A program made the position numbers and the translations under genes. From positions 4,898,001-4,962,000 of the forward strand of contig NZ_AP028878.1 of the NCBI RefSeq assembly GCF_036511935.1: a stretch of 64,000 nt of DNA, in the 5' to 3' direction. Positions 27,075 to 36,800 of the stretch are shown here, piece by piece. Under the pieces are notes generated by a model. That model ran no database searches. It was not told the origin of the DNA and was given only the letters and a program-made list of their open reading frames with translations. How positions within the stretch are numbered: position 1 is the first letter of the stretch; each line of letters begins with the position of its first letter. The DNA is from Marinobacter nanhaiticus D15-8W (lineage in GTDB: Bacteria; Pseudomonadota; Gammaproteobacteria; Pseudomonadales; Oleiphilaceae).

Positions 27075-27356
27075 ATGGCAGCTTACCTGATCGGGCAAAT
27101 ACAGGTTCATGACGAGGATCTGTGGAAGCAGTACGTGGAAGGCGTGGCCGCGTCCATGGTATCGATCGATGCGCGCATACTCTTTCGCGGTGAGAAGCAA
27201 GGCGACCTGGCGGGAACGAATCCTCGCGATCGGGCCGTGGTTATCGAGTTCGCCAATGCCAATGAACTGGATCGCTGGTTTAACTCCGAAAGCTATCAAA
27301 AGCTGATACCACTCAGGGATCGGGCGGCGGATGTGGTGATTACCCATTATAGATAA
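27075..27356 (+). CDS. DUF1330 family protein
   Basis: This 93-residue protein is a DUF1330 alpha-beta barrel monomer (MAAYLIGQIQVHDEDLWKQYV, RAVVIEFANANELDRWFNSESY, LIPLRDRAADVVITHYR). The function of the family is unknown. It follows the GH84 gene by 20 bases with GGAGG upstream. Its 3' end is partly duplicated downstream next to the second 94-bp palindrome. Confidence 0.88.
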   Translation: MAAYLIGQIQVHDEDLWKQYVEGVAASMVSIDARILFRGEKQGDLAGTNPRDRAVVIEFANANELDRWFNSESYQKLIPLRDRAADVVITHYR

Positions 27357-27385
27357 ATTCGCAGGGTCCAGATTGGCAACGTCCA

Positions 27386-27479
27386 TGTAGCCGACGCTTT
27401 AGCTGCGGAGGACCCGCCAGGGTCCCGGAGGGTTATCGGTAGCCCTTCGGGCTACTCCGAAGCTAAAGCGTCGGCTACA
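27386..27479. repeat. 94-bp cloverleaf-like palindrome, copy A
   Basis: Outer arms start TGTAGCCGACGCTTTAGC and end with the inverse GCTAAAGCGTCGGCTACA. Inside are two small perfect hairpins, GGACCCGCCAGGGTCC and GTAGCCCTTCGGGCTAC, so a single strand would fold as a three-way junction. Confidence 0.9.
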
Positions 27480-27531
27480 TTTTCCCGTGCCCAAACTTAC
27501 CCCGCGCAAACCGGCATACATTTGTGCGTTC

Positions 27532-27566
27532 GTAGGATGTGCTGAGGCGAAGCCGATGCGCATCAA
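27532..27566. repeat. 35-bp companion repeat, copy A
   Basis: The unit begins GTAGGATGTGCTGAGGCG and ends AGCCGATGCGCATCAA. It is a REP-like imperfect palindrome (GATGtGC/GCgCATC) found about 50 bases after three of the 94-bp palindromes. Confidence 0.75.
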
Positions 27567-27629
27567 TTTGGCGCTGGAAGATACCTGAAGGATTGATGTG
27601 GTTCGCGATGCCCACCACATCCTACGCGG

Positions 27630-27680
27630 CTCAGGGTCCTGGCGGCTCATGTGGTGATCACCAGTTACCGTTATATTCGA
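27630..27680 (+). pseudogene. remnant of the DUF1330 gene 3' end
   Basis: The DNA encodes AAHVVITSYRYI, matching AADVVITHYR at the end of the DUF1330 gene 318 bases upstream. The similarity continues through AGCAACGTCCATGTAGCC into palindrome copy B, which points to an old tandem duplication. Confidence 0.6.
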
Positions 27681-27703
27681 GAGGCCGACATTAGCAACGT
27701 CCA

Positions 27704-27797
27704 TGTAGCCGACGCTTCAGCTTCGGTGGACCCGCCAGGGTCCCGGAGAGTTATTGGTAGCCCTTCGGGCTACTCCGAAGCTGAAGCGTCGGCTACA
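27704..27797. repeat. 94-bp cloverleaf-like palindrome, copy B
   Basis: Same layout as copy A, with TTCAG in the left arm matched by CTGAA in the right arm where copy A has TTTAG/CTAAA: a paired change that keeps the stem. Confidence 0.9.
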
Positions 27798-27850
27798 TTT
27801 TCCCGTGCCTAACTGCGTCTTGCGGCAACCGGCGCACCTCCGACCATAGC

Positions 27851-27885
27851 GTAGGATGTGCTGAGGCGGAGCCGATGCGCATCAA
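27851..27885. repeat. 35-bp companion repeat, copy B
   Basis: GTAGGATGTGCTGAGGCG with one change in the middle (GGAGCC instead of GAAGCC), 53 bases after palindrome copy B. Confidence 0.75.
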
Positions 27886-27915
27886 TCGGACGTCGGTCAC
27901 ATACTGATGAGCAAT

Positions 27916-27941
27916 AAAAAACGGGCCGAAGCCCGTTTTTT
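27916..27941 (-). terminator. bidirectional terminator after vfr
   Basis: AAAAAACGGGC and GCCCGTTTTTT form a perfect stem around CGAA, with T-runs on both strands. It lies 21 bases past the vfr stop. Confidence 0.9.
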
Positions 27942-27962
27942 GGTTTGGATGCAAGCCGCCTG

Positions 27963-28604
27963 TCACCGCGTCCCGTAAACCACCATGGTCTTGCCTTTCA
28001 CCTGCACCAGGCCCTGATCCTCCAGGGTTTTGAGCACCCGGCCGACCATCTCGCGGGAGCACCCCACGATGCGGCCGATCTCCTGGCGGGTGATCTTGAT
28101 CTGCATGCCGTCCGGATGGGTCATTGCATCCGGCTCCTTGCACAGGTCCAGCAGGGTGCGGGCGACACGGCCGGTCACGTCGAGGAACGCCAGGTCGCCC
28201 ACCTTACGGGTGGTCTGGCGCAGGCGCGTGGCCATCTGCTCGCCAATGAAGTAGAGCACCCGCGGGTCCTGCTGGGCGATCTCGCGGAACTTGGTGTAGC
28301 TGATCTCCGCCACTTCACACTCGGTTTTGGCCTTGACCCAGGCGCTGCGGGAATCCATGTTGTCGAACAGCCCCATCTCGCCGAAGAAATCCCCGGCATT
28401 GAGGTAGGCCATGATCATTTCGCGACCGTCGTCGTCTTCAATAATGACAGTGACCGAACCCTTGACGATGTAGAACAGGGAGTCACTCTTATCGCCGGCG
28501 TAGATGATGGTGCTCTTGGCCGGATAGCGCCGACGATGGCACTGTGAGAGGAAATAGTCGAGGTGCTTGGTCTTTTGCTCAACCGGTCTGAGAATCGTTG
28601 CCAT
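27963..28604 (-). CDS. vfr: Vfr/CRP-type cyclic AMP receptor regulator
   Basis: This 213-residue protein is a CRP-family regulator closest to Pseudomonas Vfr. It has the cNMP-binding domain ([18 protein letters not shown], then [11 protein letters not shown] and [16 protein letters not shown] with the ligand-contacting Arg-Ser) and a helix-turn-helix [20 protein letters not shown]. It should be a global cAMP-responsive activator. The ATG at 28604 ([15 protein letters not shown]) fits the family N-terminus; AGGAGG lies 13 bases upstream, a long spacing. An in-frame start 17 codons earlier is unlikely. Confidence 0.94.
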   Translation of the reverse strand: MATILRPVEQKTKHLDYFLSQCHRRRYPAKSTIIYAGDKSDSLFYIVKGSVTVIIEDDDGREMIMAYLNAGDFFGEMGLFDNMDSRSAWVKAKTECEVAEISYTKFREIAQQDPRVLYFIGEQMATRLRQTTRKVGDLAFLDVTGRVARTLLDLCKEPDAMTHPDGMQIKITRQEIGRIVGCSREMVGRVLKTLEDQGLVQVKGKTMVVYGTR

Positions 28605-29052
28605 AATACTCGTTGTGCCTCCTTCAATGGCGAATCCCGGTGTTGTTGTAATCACCCAGCTTCCGTGTGGGCTGTTTTTTATAGTGTTGAATACCGCTCA
28701 ACGTTTTTTTGCATAACACTTTTCTGACTCGGCGGTTCAATCGCCGAGCACCGGCTGCCCAGATCCCCCTATCGGAATGAAGTACTCCGTCGATCCGGCC
28801 AGTCGGCCACTCTGTCACGTGTGGCGAGCCACTTATATCAGGAAGCCTGGACACCGGCAACACGGCTTGACCCGACGTGTACGGGTCCCGGCATCAGGAG
28901 AAACCGCGGCCATGCTTTTCGAGTATAGAACAAATGTCCCGATTTTCCGCAACTTGCGTTAAGCCCCGCCAATCCCAGCCTACTCCCGCGCGCGAACGTT
29001 CCCCTGAAAGCCCCTTGTGGTAGCATGCAGCCTTTGCACAAAGGAGACGTCC
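28605..29052. other. 448-base intergenic region between vfr and osmC
   Basis: This gap separates divergent genes and should hold both promoters. It has an AT-rich stretch near 28670-28725 and a hairpin CTCGGCG/CGCCGAG at 28728-28748 without a T-run. No clear CRP site or gene was found. Confidence 0.5.
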
Positions 29053-29475
29053 ATGAAAGCAACCATCGACTGGACCGGCGATGCCAGTTTCAAGGCCACC
29101 AGCGGCTCCGGCCACAGCGTCCAACTGGACGGGCCACCGGATCACGGCGGCAAGGACCAGGGTCCCCGGCCGATGGAAATGGTGCTCATGGGCCTCGGCG
29201 GCTGCTCCTCATTCGACGTCATGAGCATCCTGCAGAAGTCCCGCCAGGATGTGACTGACTGTCGTTGCGAACTCGATGCCGAGCGTGCCGATGCCGTGCC
29301 TTCAGTATTCACCAAGATCCACCTTCACTTTATCGTGACCGGCCGCGACCTGAAGGAAAATCTTGTCAAACGTGCGGTTGCCCTGTCAGCGGAAAAGTAT
29401 TGCTCGGCGTCGATCATGCTCGAAAAGGGCGGTGTGGACATCACCCACGATTATGAAATCCGCGAGGCCGAATAA
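29053..29475 (+). CDS. OsmC-family peroxide reductase
   Basis: This 140-residue protein is an OsmC/YhfA-type thiol peroxidase-like protein. It has PRPMEMVLMGLGGCSSFDVMS with the first reactive cysteine, and CSASIMLEKGGVDITHDYEI with the second. These use two cysteines to reduce organic hydroperoxides. AAGGAG at 29041-29046 supports the ATG at 29053. It is divergent from vfr, an arrangement also common in Pseudomonas, where the osmC-like gene neighbours vfr. Confidence 0.9.
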   Translation: MKATIDWTGDASFKATSGSGHSVQLDGPPDHGGKDQGPRPMEMVLMGLGGCSSFDVMSILQKSRQDVTDCRCELDAERADAVPSVFTKIHLHFIVTGRDLKENLVKRAVALSAEKYCSASIMLEKGGVDITHDYEIREAE

Positions 29476-29747
29476 GCCCGGTGAACTCGGGCATGAGCAG
29501 TATGTACGTGTATTTATGCTAAGTTTTTCCAGGACGTGCCCTCGGCAGCGTCTGGACTGCGGGAAACCGCTACAAAATTCGGGGCGGGCTATCTATTCAA
29601 CGCTGAGGTGGATAGGCATAATACGCCCCCTCTCCGCCGGTCTGCGCAAAAGGTGAGCAATCCTGGTCAGTTACCGGTGGCGGCCTGGGCGGCACAAGTT
29701 GCGCTTTGTGCCCGCTGTCATTCATCTCCTTAACCGGGGGGGCTGTG

Positions 29748-30539
29748 ATGGAAACCAAACTCGAGCTTCATGGTTTCAATAACCTGACCAAGTCGTTGAG
29801 CTTTAATATCTACGACATTTGTTACGCGCGGACCGAGGAACAGCGCAAGGCGTACATCGACTATATCGACGAGATGTACAATGCCGAGCGCCTGACCCAA
29901 ATCCTGTCCGACGTGGTCAAGATCATCGGTGCCAACATTCTCAACATCGCTCGCCAGGATTACGAACCGCACGGCGCGTCCGTCACCATGCTCATCGCCG
30001 AGCATGAGATCGGGGATCCGTCCACCGATAACGAAGAGTCACCAGGCCCGCTACCCGACGCTATCGTTGCTCACCTGGACAAGAGCCACGTCACTGTCCA
30101 TACGTATCCGGAAAGCCATCCTTACGAGGGTATCAGCACCTTCCGCGCGGACATCGACGTCTCCACCTGCGGCCTCATCTCGCCGCTTAAGGCGTTGAAC
30201 TACCTGATTCACAGCTTCGATTCCGATGTAGTCACGGTAGACTACCGGGTACGTGGTTTCACTCGCGACGTGGACGGCAAGAAGCACTACATCGACCACG
30301 ATATCAATTCGATCCAGAACTACCTGAGCGAAGATACCCAGAACGCGTACCAGATGATCGACGTCAACGTGTATCAGGAAAACCTGTTCCACACGAAGAT
30401 GAAGCTCAAGAACTTCAACCTCGACAACTACGTCTTCGGCGTCAATGCCAGTGATCTGGACCCGGCTGAAGCCAAGGGCATTTCCGAGCGTCTGCAACGG
30501 GAAATGCTGGAGATCTTCTACTCCCGCAACGTCGAGTAA
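29748..30539 (+). CDS. speD: S-adenosylmethionine decarboxylase proenzyme
   Basis: This 263-residue protein is the long bacterial SpeD. It makes decarboxylated SAM, the aminopropyl donor for spermidine synthesis. Self-cleavage in the motif [12 protein letters not shown] at Ser113 (E. coli Ser112) creates the pyruvoyl group. Other conserved parts are [20 protein letters not shown] and [19 protein letters not shown]. The ATG at 29748 matches the family start, with a G-rich leader upstream. A terminator follows at 30555. No speE is in the window. Confidence 0.95.
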   Translation: METKLELHGFNNLTKSLSFNIYDICYARTEEQRKAYIDYIDEMYNAERLTQILSDVVKIIGANILNIARQDYEPHGASVTMLIAEHEIGDPSTDNEESPGPLPDAIVAHLDKSHVTVHTYPESHPYEGISTFRADIDVSTCGLISPLKALNYLIHSFDSDVVTVDYRVRGFTRDVDGKKHYIDHDINSIQNYLSEDTQNAYQMIDVNVYQENLFHTKMKLKNFNLDNYVFGVNASDLDPAEAKGISERLQREMLEIFYSRNVE

Positions 30540-30554
30540 ACCGGTCTTCGAAGT

Positions 30555-30576
30555 AACGCCCCGACACGGGGGCGTT
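30555..30576 (+). terminator. terminator after speD
   Basis: AACGCCCC at 30555-30562 pairs with GGGGCGTT at 30569-30576; followed by GCTTATTC, a weak T-run. Confidence 0.65.
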
Positions 30577-30685
30577 GCTTATTCAAATTAACTGATCGAA
30601 CCTTCCAGAATTCTCCGTTTTCATCTTTTCCCCTCCCGCAGTTCAATAGTCTCATCAGCTCATTCAAGCACTGGAGGCTTTGAAC

Positions 30686-31288
30686 ATGACCAACATCCTC
30701 GTTATCACCGCCAGCATTTTCGGACAGGACGGCCAGTCATCCCAACTGGTCAAACGCATGCTGGACCAGCTTCACCAGGCCCACGGAGACGTTAACGTTG
30801 TCACCCGTGATCTGGCCTCAGATCCAGTTCCCCATCTGGACGCCGCCCGTTTCAGCGCCTTCCTGACCAGTTCTGAGGAACGCGACGATGAACAAAAGCG
30901 CGTGATCGCTTATTCAGATTCCCTGATCCAGGAGATCCAGAACGCTGACGTAATCGTGTTGGGCGTACCGATGTACAACTTCGGCATCCCCTCAGCGCTG
31001 AAGGCCTACTTCGACCATATCGCCCGTGCAGGCGTGACCTTCCGCTACACCGAGAACGGCCCGGTAGGTCTGTTGGAGGATCGTCCGGTCTATGTGCTCG
31101 CCGCTCGCGGCGGTATTTACGCGGGGACCCCGAACGACTCGCAGACACCGTATATCCGGTCCTTCCTGGGCTTCATCGGCCTCAAGGACGTGCATTTTGT
31201 CTATGCCGAAGGCCTGAACATGGGTGAGGATAAGAAGACGTCTTCACTCGAGGAAGCCGGTAAGAACATTGAAACCCTGACTGCCTGA
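30686..31288 (+). CDS. azoR: FMN-dependent NADH azoreductase
   Basis: This 200-residue protein has the flavodoxin-like fold of AzoR: ILVITASIFGQDGQSSQLV, an FMN-phosphate loop, and VIVLGVPMYNFGIPSALKAYFDHIARAGVTF, a highly conserved family stretch given here in two parts. It reduces quinones and azo dyes with NADH. GGAGG at 30673-30677 supports the ATG at 30686 rather than the TTG two codons earlier. A pirin gene follows 51 bases later, a common pairing for quinone stress. Confidence 0.93.
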   Translation: MTNILVITASIFGQDGQSSQLVKRMLDQLHQAHGDVNVVTRDLASDPVPHLDAARFSAFLTSSEERDDEQKRVIAYSDSLIQEIQNADVIVLGVPMYNFGIPSALKAYFDHIARAGVTFRYTENGPVGLLEDRPVYVLAARGGIYAGTPNDSQTPYIRSFLGFIGLKDVHFVYAEGLNMGEDKKTSSLEEAGKNIETLTA

Positions 31289-31339
31289 CCAGACAGTCAT
31301 CTTGTCCATGTCTTTTCCCAAGACGGGAAGGAGGTCGAT

Positions 31340-32185
31340 ATGACCGCACGCAACATCAAACAGGTGATCCCGGGTGCAGAGACATCCGATGGTGCGGGTG
31401 TGCGTATCAAGCGCACGCTGGGCCAGCAACCGTCGGTACGTCTCGATCCCTTCCTGATGCTGGATGAGTTCGGGTCCGCCCAGGCGTCGGACTACATCGC
31501 CGGCTTTCCGTCCCATCCGCACCGGGGCTTCGAGACCGTCACCTATATGATCGAAGGCCACATGCTGCATGAGGATCACCTGGGCAACCGGGGGGACCTG
31601 CGCAACGGCGGCGTGCAGTGGATGACCGCCGGGCGCGGCATCATTCACTCGGAAATGCCTCAGCAGGAAGAAGGCATGATGCGCGGCTTCCAGCTCTGGC
31701 TGAACCTGCCGGCGGCGGAAAAGATGAAGGATGCGGGTTATCGGGATATCCAGCCGGAAGACATTCCGGAGGTCACCATCGACGGCGGTTCTATCAAGCT
31801 AATCGCTGGTGAACTGGAATTGAACGGTACAACCCATCGCGGTGCCGTAACGGGTGGCAGTACCCAACCGATTTATGCGGATATCGCGCTGGAGCCGGCA
31901 ACCCGCATCAAACTGCCGGTACCGGAAGGTCACAACGCCCTGCTTTACTTGTATGACGGCGACGCCAGTGTGCGTCAGAAGCCGCTTGAGCGCAGTGCCG
32001 CCAGCGTTCTGGACGACGGCGACCATGTCATGGTTTCCGCCGGTCCCACCGGGGCCCGTGTGTTGCTCATTGCCGGCAAACCCATCGGCGAACCGATCGT
32101 GCAGTATGGCCCGTTCGTGATGAACAGCCGCGAGGAAATCGAGCAGGCGCTGCAGGATTACCGGGATGGGCGCTTGACGGCCTGA
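31340..32185 (+). CDS. pirin-family protein (YhhW-like quercetinase)
   Basis: This 281-residue bicupin is a pirin. The N-terminal cupin holds the metal ligands in PSHPHRGFETVTYMIEG and the HEDHLGN segment, followed by GGVQWMTAGRGIIHSEMP. Bacterial pirins can act as quercetin dioxygenases or bind partner enzymes. AGGAGG precedes the start. It probably shares a transcript with azoR and ends at a strong terminator. Confidence 0.93.
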   Translation: MTARNIKQVIPGAETSDGAGVRIKRTLGQQPSVRLDPFLMLDEFGSAQASDYIAGFPSHPHRGFETVTYMIEGHMLHEDHLGNRGDLRNGGVQWMTAGRGIIHSEMPQQEEGMMRGFQLWLNLPAAEKMKDAGYRDIQPEDIPEVTIDGGSIKLIAGELELNGTTHRGAVTGGSTQPIYADIALEPATRIKLPVPEGHNALLYLYDGDASVRQKPLERSAASVLDDGDHVMVSAGPTGARVLLIAGKPIGEPIVQYGPFVMNSREEIEQALQDYRDGRLTA

Positions 32186-32221
32186 ACGGACGATTGCGTC
32201 CGAGTTTTGAGTGACCCCATT

Positions 32222-32253
32222 GCGCACCGGTGAGAGCCTGTGCGCTTTTTTTG
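32222..32253 (+). terminator. terminator after the pirin gene
   Basis: GCGCAC at 32222-32227 pairs with GTGCGC at 32240-32245, extended by CGG/CCT pairs, then seven Ts. Confidence 0.85.
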
Positions 32254-32307
32254 TTTTGGGCGCTGGATTATCGACATTAGGCAGAGCAGACGAATTCCAC
32301 CAATCCA

Positions 32308-32401
32308 TGTAGCCGACGCTTTAGCTTCGGAGGACCCGTCAGGGTCCCCGGGTATTTTCGGTAGCCCTCCGGGCTACTCCGAAGCTGAAGCGTCGGCTAC
32401 A
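32308..32401. repeat. 94-bp cloverleaf-like palindrome, copy C
   Basis: Same layout as copies A and B. Its arms carry TTTAG on the left and CTGAA on the right, a T-G wobble in RNA at the position that covaries between copies. Confidence 0.9.
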
Positions 32402-32450
32402 TTTCCCGTACCCAAACTTACCTCTTGGAAACCGGCTTACTTTTGGCTTT

Positions 32451-32485
32451 GCAGGATGTGCTGAGGCGAAGCCGATGCGCATCAA
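32451..32485. repeat. 35-bp companion repeat, copy C
   Basis: GCAGGATGTGCTGAGGCG through GATGCGCATCAA, 49 bases after palindrome copy C. Confidence 0.75.
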
Positions 32486-32576
32486 TTGGCATCGGGTACC
32501 GGAAGATATTGATACGGTTGGTGTATTAGCCTTGAGCCCAAACCAAGGCAGGGAGCAGGCCAGATCCACCAACCCA

Positions 32577-32814
32577 TGTAGCCGACGCTTTAGAGGGTGT
32601 TGCAAAACGTAGCGAGCGAAGGCCAGGCAAGGCGGAAATCGGCGAAAAAGCGCAGTTTACAGATAGTAAATGAGCATTTTGAGTCGATTTCCAACGCCGC
32701 ATGGTCGAGCGCAGTAGTTTTGCAACACCCTCTTTAGCTTCGGAGGACCCGTCAGGGTCCCGGGATGTTATGGGTAGCCCTGCGGGCTACTCCGAAGCTA
32801 AAGCGTCGGCTACA
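32577..32814. repeat. 94-bp palindrome copy D, split by a MITE
   Basis: Without the 140-bp insert and one TTTA this copy is 94 bp, with perfect 25-bp outer arms. No companion repeat follows it. Confidence 0.9.
32593..32732. mobile_element. MITE-like element, 140 bp, inside palindrome D
   Basis: It is bounded by GAGGGTGTTGCAAAAC and its inverse GTTTTGCAACACCCTC, with flanking TTTA duplications (32589-32592 and 32733-32736). It has no coding capacity. A 156-bp relative in the opposite orientation lies at 51073-51228. Confidence 0.88.
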
Positions 32815-32855
32815 TTTCCGAGTCCAAATGTGCCTCGTGGAAACCGGCAGACAAG

Positions 32856-33722
32856 CTACGCAAACTGCTTATGGGCCATGAGCTCCAGCACCATCGGGCG
32901 AACGATCAGATCCATCGCCAGCGGCAGCTTGGTCCCCGGAATTACCAGCGTGTCGTGCCGGGACATGTGGCTGTCGGGGATCATGGTCAGCAGGTACGGG
33001 AAATCGATATCCCGGTGCTCCCGAAAGCGGATGACGATCAGGCTCTCGTCATCGGTTGGCACTTCCCGAACGTTGAAGGGATTGGAGGTGTCCACCATGG
33101 GCACGCGCTGGAAGTTCACGTGAGTGTGGGCGAACTGGGGGACGATGTCGGTGACGTAGTCGTCCATGCGGTTGATGATGGTCTTGACCACCGCTTCCTG
33201 GGAATAGCCGCGCTCATTGGTGTCGCGGTAGATCTTCTGCATCCATTCCAGGTTGACGATCGGAACCACGCCGATGAGCAGGTCCACGTACTGGGCAATA
33301 TTGTACTGTTCGCTGATCACCCCACCGTGCAGCCCTTCATAGAACAGCAAGCCGGTATCCGCCGGTAGCGGTGCCCAACGGGTAAAGGTACCAGGCTCGT
33401 AGCCCTCGCGGATAAGATCGAGGTCTTCCTCGTGGACATATTCCCGGAACTGGCCACTGCCGTTGATGCCGTAGTCGTAGAAAAGGCCTTCGAGGCGATC
33501 GATATGGTTGGCGTCCAGGGCGAAATGGTTGCGTTGTCCGTAACGGCCTTTTTCGGCGAGCACAGCCATTTGCGCCCGGGTGTAGCGGTGGAAGCTGTCC
33601 CCGCTCACCATCGCCGCATGGATACGCTCGCTCGCAAAGATCTGGTTGAAGATGCGACCGGTCGTTGTGGTGCCGGCACCGGAAGAACCGGTCACCGCAA
33701 TAATCGGGTGGCGCTTGGACAT
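32856..33722 (-). CDS. phosphoribulokinase-family kinase
   Basis: This 288-residue protein is a class I (proteobacterial) phosphoribulokinase homologue: P-loop AVTGSSGAGTTTTGR, SGDSFHRYTRAQM, RYGQRNHFALDANHIDRLEG in parts, DTGLLFYEGLHGG (Walker B) and IPGTKLPLAMDLIVRPMVLE. Phosphoribulokinase makes ribulose 1,5-bisphosphate in the Calvin cycle, but no RuBisCO or other cycle gene is in the window. Such genes occur in many heterotrophic gammaproteobacteria (PrkB-like), where the role is unclear. The 3' side directly borders palindrome D. Confidence 0.9.
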   Translation of the reverse strand: MSKRHPIIAVTGSSGAGTTTTGRIFNQIFASERIHAAMVSGDSFHRYTRAQMAVLAEKGRYGQRNHFALDANHIDRLEGLFYDYGINGSGQFREYVHEEDLDLIREGYEPGTFTRWAPLPADTGLLFYEGLHGGVISEQYNIAQYVDLLIGVVPIVNLEWMQKIYRDTNERGYSQEAVVKTIINRMDDYVTDIVPQFAHTHVNFQRVPMVDTSNPFNVREVPTDDESLIVIRFREHRDIDFPYLLTMIPDSHMSRHDTLVIPGTKLPLAMDLIVRPMVLELMAHKQFA

Positions 33723-33830
33723 AATCGGAAAATCCTGAAATATCAGAGGCTTTCAACCGCCGGTAATTCGCCTCGATCAAACCTGCAAGGGGGCAGCATA
33801 GCGGGGATGCGAGAATCTGTCAGCTTGGAA

Positions 33831-36800
33831 TCAGAGATTCAACACGATGTTGTTGAGCAGTTGCGGCTTCTCGATCACATAACCCTGGGCATAGTCCACG
33901 CCCAGGCTACGCAGTGTGTCGAGGGTTTGCCGGTCTTCGACCTGGCCGGCGATGACTTCCCGGCTGGTGTAATGGGCCATGTCGACCATGGAGCGCACCA
34001 TCGCCCGGTCGGCTTCGCTTTTGTTGACGTGGCGGGTGAAGGCGCCGTCCAGCTTGATCAGGTCCACAGGTAGCATGCGCATGTATTCGTAGGAGGTCGG
34101 CCCACTGCCGAAATTGCCCAGGCAGAAGCGACAACCCAATTCCTTCATCTCAGCCATGAAATCCGCGACGTCCTGCAGGTTGTGGATCGCCGCCGCCTCG
34201 GTGATCTCGAACCAGAGGCGTTCGATAGGCGCATCCTTCTCACTCAGCTTCTCGTAGATGAATTCCAGCAGGGACTCGTCATTCAGGGAGTAGCCGGACA
34301 GGTTAATGCACACACCACCCAGCTTGCTCGCGCCAGATGTGGTATCGCGCATGGCATCGAGCATGCGGCCCACCACCCAGCGGTCCACCGCCTGCATCCG
34401 GTTGTAACGTTCGGCCATACGGACGAACTCGGCAGCGGTAATCAGGTGGCCGGCATCGTCGTACATGCTGATCAGGATTTCATACTGGGTGCCCATTCGG
34501 GCCTCATGATGCAGCGGGATCATCTTCTGACAGCGCAGCAGCACCTGGTCTTCATCCAGGTCGTCGAGGCTCGCAACCTTGGCGGCAACCTGCTCCTGCT
34601 GAGCCTGGATCCGTGGGTCGAGGATATGCGTCGAAACATGCCCATTACCTAGCTTCTTGGCGCGCTTGCAGGCCTCGTCCGCGGCCCGCAGCCAGCGGTC
34701 GGCCGTTACCAGGGCCGGCAAGACGGGCGCAATGCCGGCACAGGCACTGATGGAGTATCGACGTCCGCCGAAATCCAGGTCCAATGCCTCAATGGCCTGG
34801 ACAATCGCCTGGGCCCGCTGTTCCGCGCCCTCGGTCGCACACAGGAAGGCAAACTCGTTGCCTTCGAGACGTGAAAGCGGCCGCCCAGGCTCCATGTGCT
34901 TGCGCAGGCACTCGGCGACGCGGGCCAGGGTATCGTCGCCGGCGTTATGGCCTGCCGTATCTTTCAGCAGACGGAACTGGCGCAGGTCGATCTTGACCAG
35001 GCTGAGCGTTTCCTCTTCAAGCCGGGTCAAGTGTTGCTCCAGCACCCGCTCGAACTCACGACGCGCCAGCAGGCCGGTCAGCTCGTCATGGGTGGAGACC
35101 CAGGACAGCTGGTCGTAGACTTGCTTCACCATACGGTCGATGCTCTCGTCCACCAATGGTCGCTCGTACTGGTTATCCGGGGTCAGGATACCCTGCTGGA
35201 GTTGGAGCGCCAGGGGCTCAAGCTCCTGCTCCACCACCCGCATGCCCTGGTGGTTGACGAATACGAAGCGGCTGAATTCCCGCGCGATCCAGACCAACCG
35301 CATGTAGTAAGGCTCTTTCGGGTTTTCCTGGTTACGCAGCCAGTCGCCGGTCCGTAGCCGTTGCGCCCGGGCGATCCAGCGTTGCAGGCTGCGCTTCTGA
35401 CGTTCGCTGGCTGTATCCGCAGGTGGTTTTGGCGGAGCCTCCGGCTGGGGCACGTCCACCCAGTCGGTATTGGCGGGATCACGCTTGACCAAAAAGCCCT
35501 TGAGCTCGTCCCGGATCGGGGCGGAAGGCATGTGATTGCTGGAAATCGAAGCGAGCCCGTCCTGGATCACTCGCAGCAATTCGGGCAGGTTAACGCTGGC
35601 GTCCGGGTCCTCACCGTAGGCCAGCAGGGAATCGATGACTGAAAGGTAGTCCTTCCAGAGCTGGCTCTCTGGACCCTGGCGAATCCACGTCAACGATAGC
35701 AGATCACGCCAGCCGCCGTTGAGCAGGCTGATAACCGCCTGGGGCACGCGCCGCCCGCCCAGGCGCTCGTCCAGCAGGTCGCCGACAGCCTTCTTGGCAT
35801 CGGCCACTTTCTGGGCGCCCTCCGCCGCGGCGGTGACGCGCTCCACGTTGCGCCGGTACACCAGATTCTGGCGCTCGATCAGACTGTCCAGTTCGCCCTG
35901 GACGCTCTCGAAAACCCGGGTGTCCTGCTCGAACTCGATCATTACCCGCTGAACCATTTCGTCCACGCGGCGTTGGATCACCGGGTTGATGCGACCGCCC
36001 TTGACGCCCAACAGCGCAAGACGATTCATAACACCGCGGACCGGGCTCCGAAGGTCGTCGAAAAATGCCCGATCGCGCAGTACCACCTTGAGCACCGGCA
36101 CTTCCAGTCGACGCAACTGTTGGCGAGCCACATCGTTGAGCCGCGGGCTATCGATTACGCTGCGGAAGAATTCGTCGACGACATCCACCGCTTCCTGTTG
36201 GGCGTTGTTGAGTCCGACCTCGCCTACGGCCTTGACCTTGTCCACTACACGGTCGCGCAGGGCTTCCTGCGAGGCGCTTTCCGTGGTTTCAGCCTGGGCT
36301 CTCTGCAACGACTGGAGCTCCCGCTGGAATTCACCGGCAGAGAGGGGCCGGGCATTGGCGGGAAAGTCCACCGGTTTGAGGGTGCCCCGTTCTGTCCGGC
36401 TGGCACTCAGGGTGGCCAAAAGGTTGCGCACGGTGGCGAATGCGGTCTGGGCACTTTCGGAATAGCCGCGGAAGCTGTCCGGCGTCGTCCGGCCTGATTT
36501 GACACCGGTATAACCGGGCTGAGCCTCGCGCTGTGGCGCAGCAGCCGTTGGTTGCAGCGGCTCCGGTGGTGGCATTGGCTTGGAACTTTCCCCCCGGGGG
36601 GCTCGATCGCTGAGGTAGCGGCTCAGATCCAGGTCCGGCAGGATGCCATGGCGGATCAGGATCTGGTTGAGTTCCTTATAGAGTGGTTCGAGTTGCTGCA
36701 GTACCGACTGCTCGAACACCTTGAGGCAGACCTTCTCCACCTCGCGGCTGGCCTTGAGATGCTGCAGGCTGCCATGGAACGACTCGCAGACCAGCGCCGG

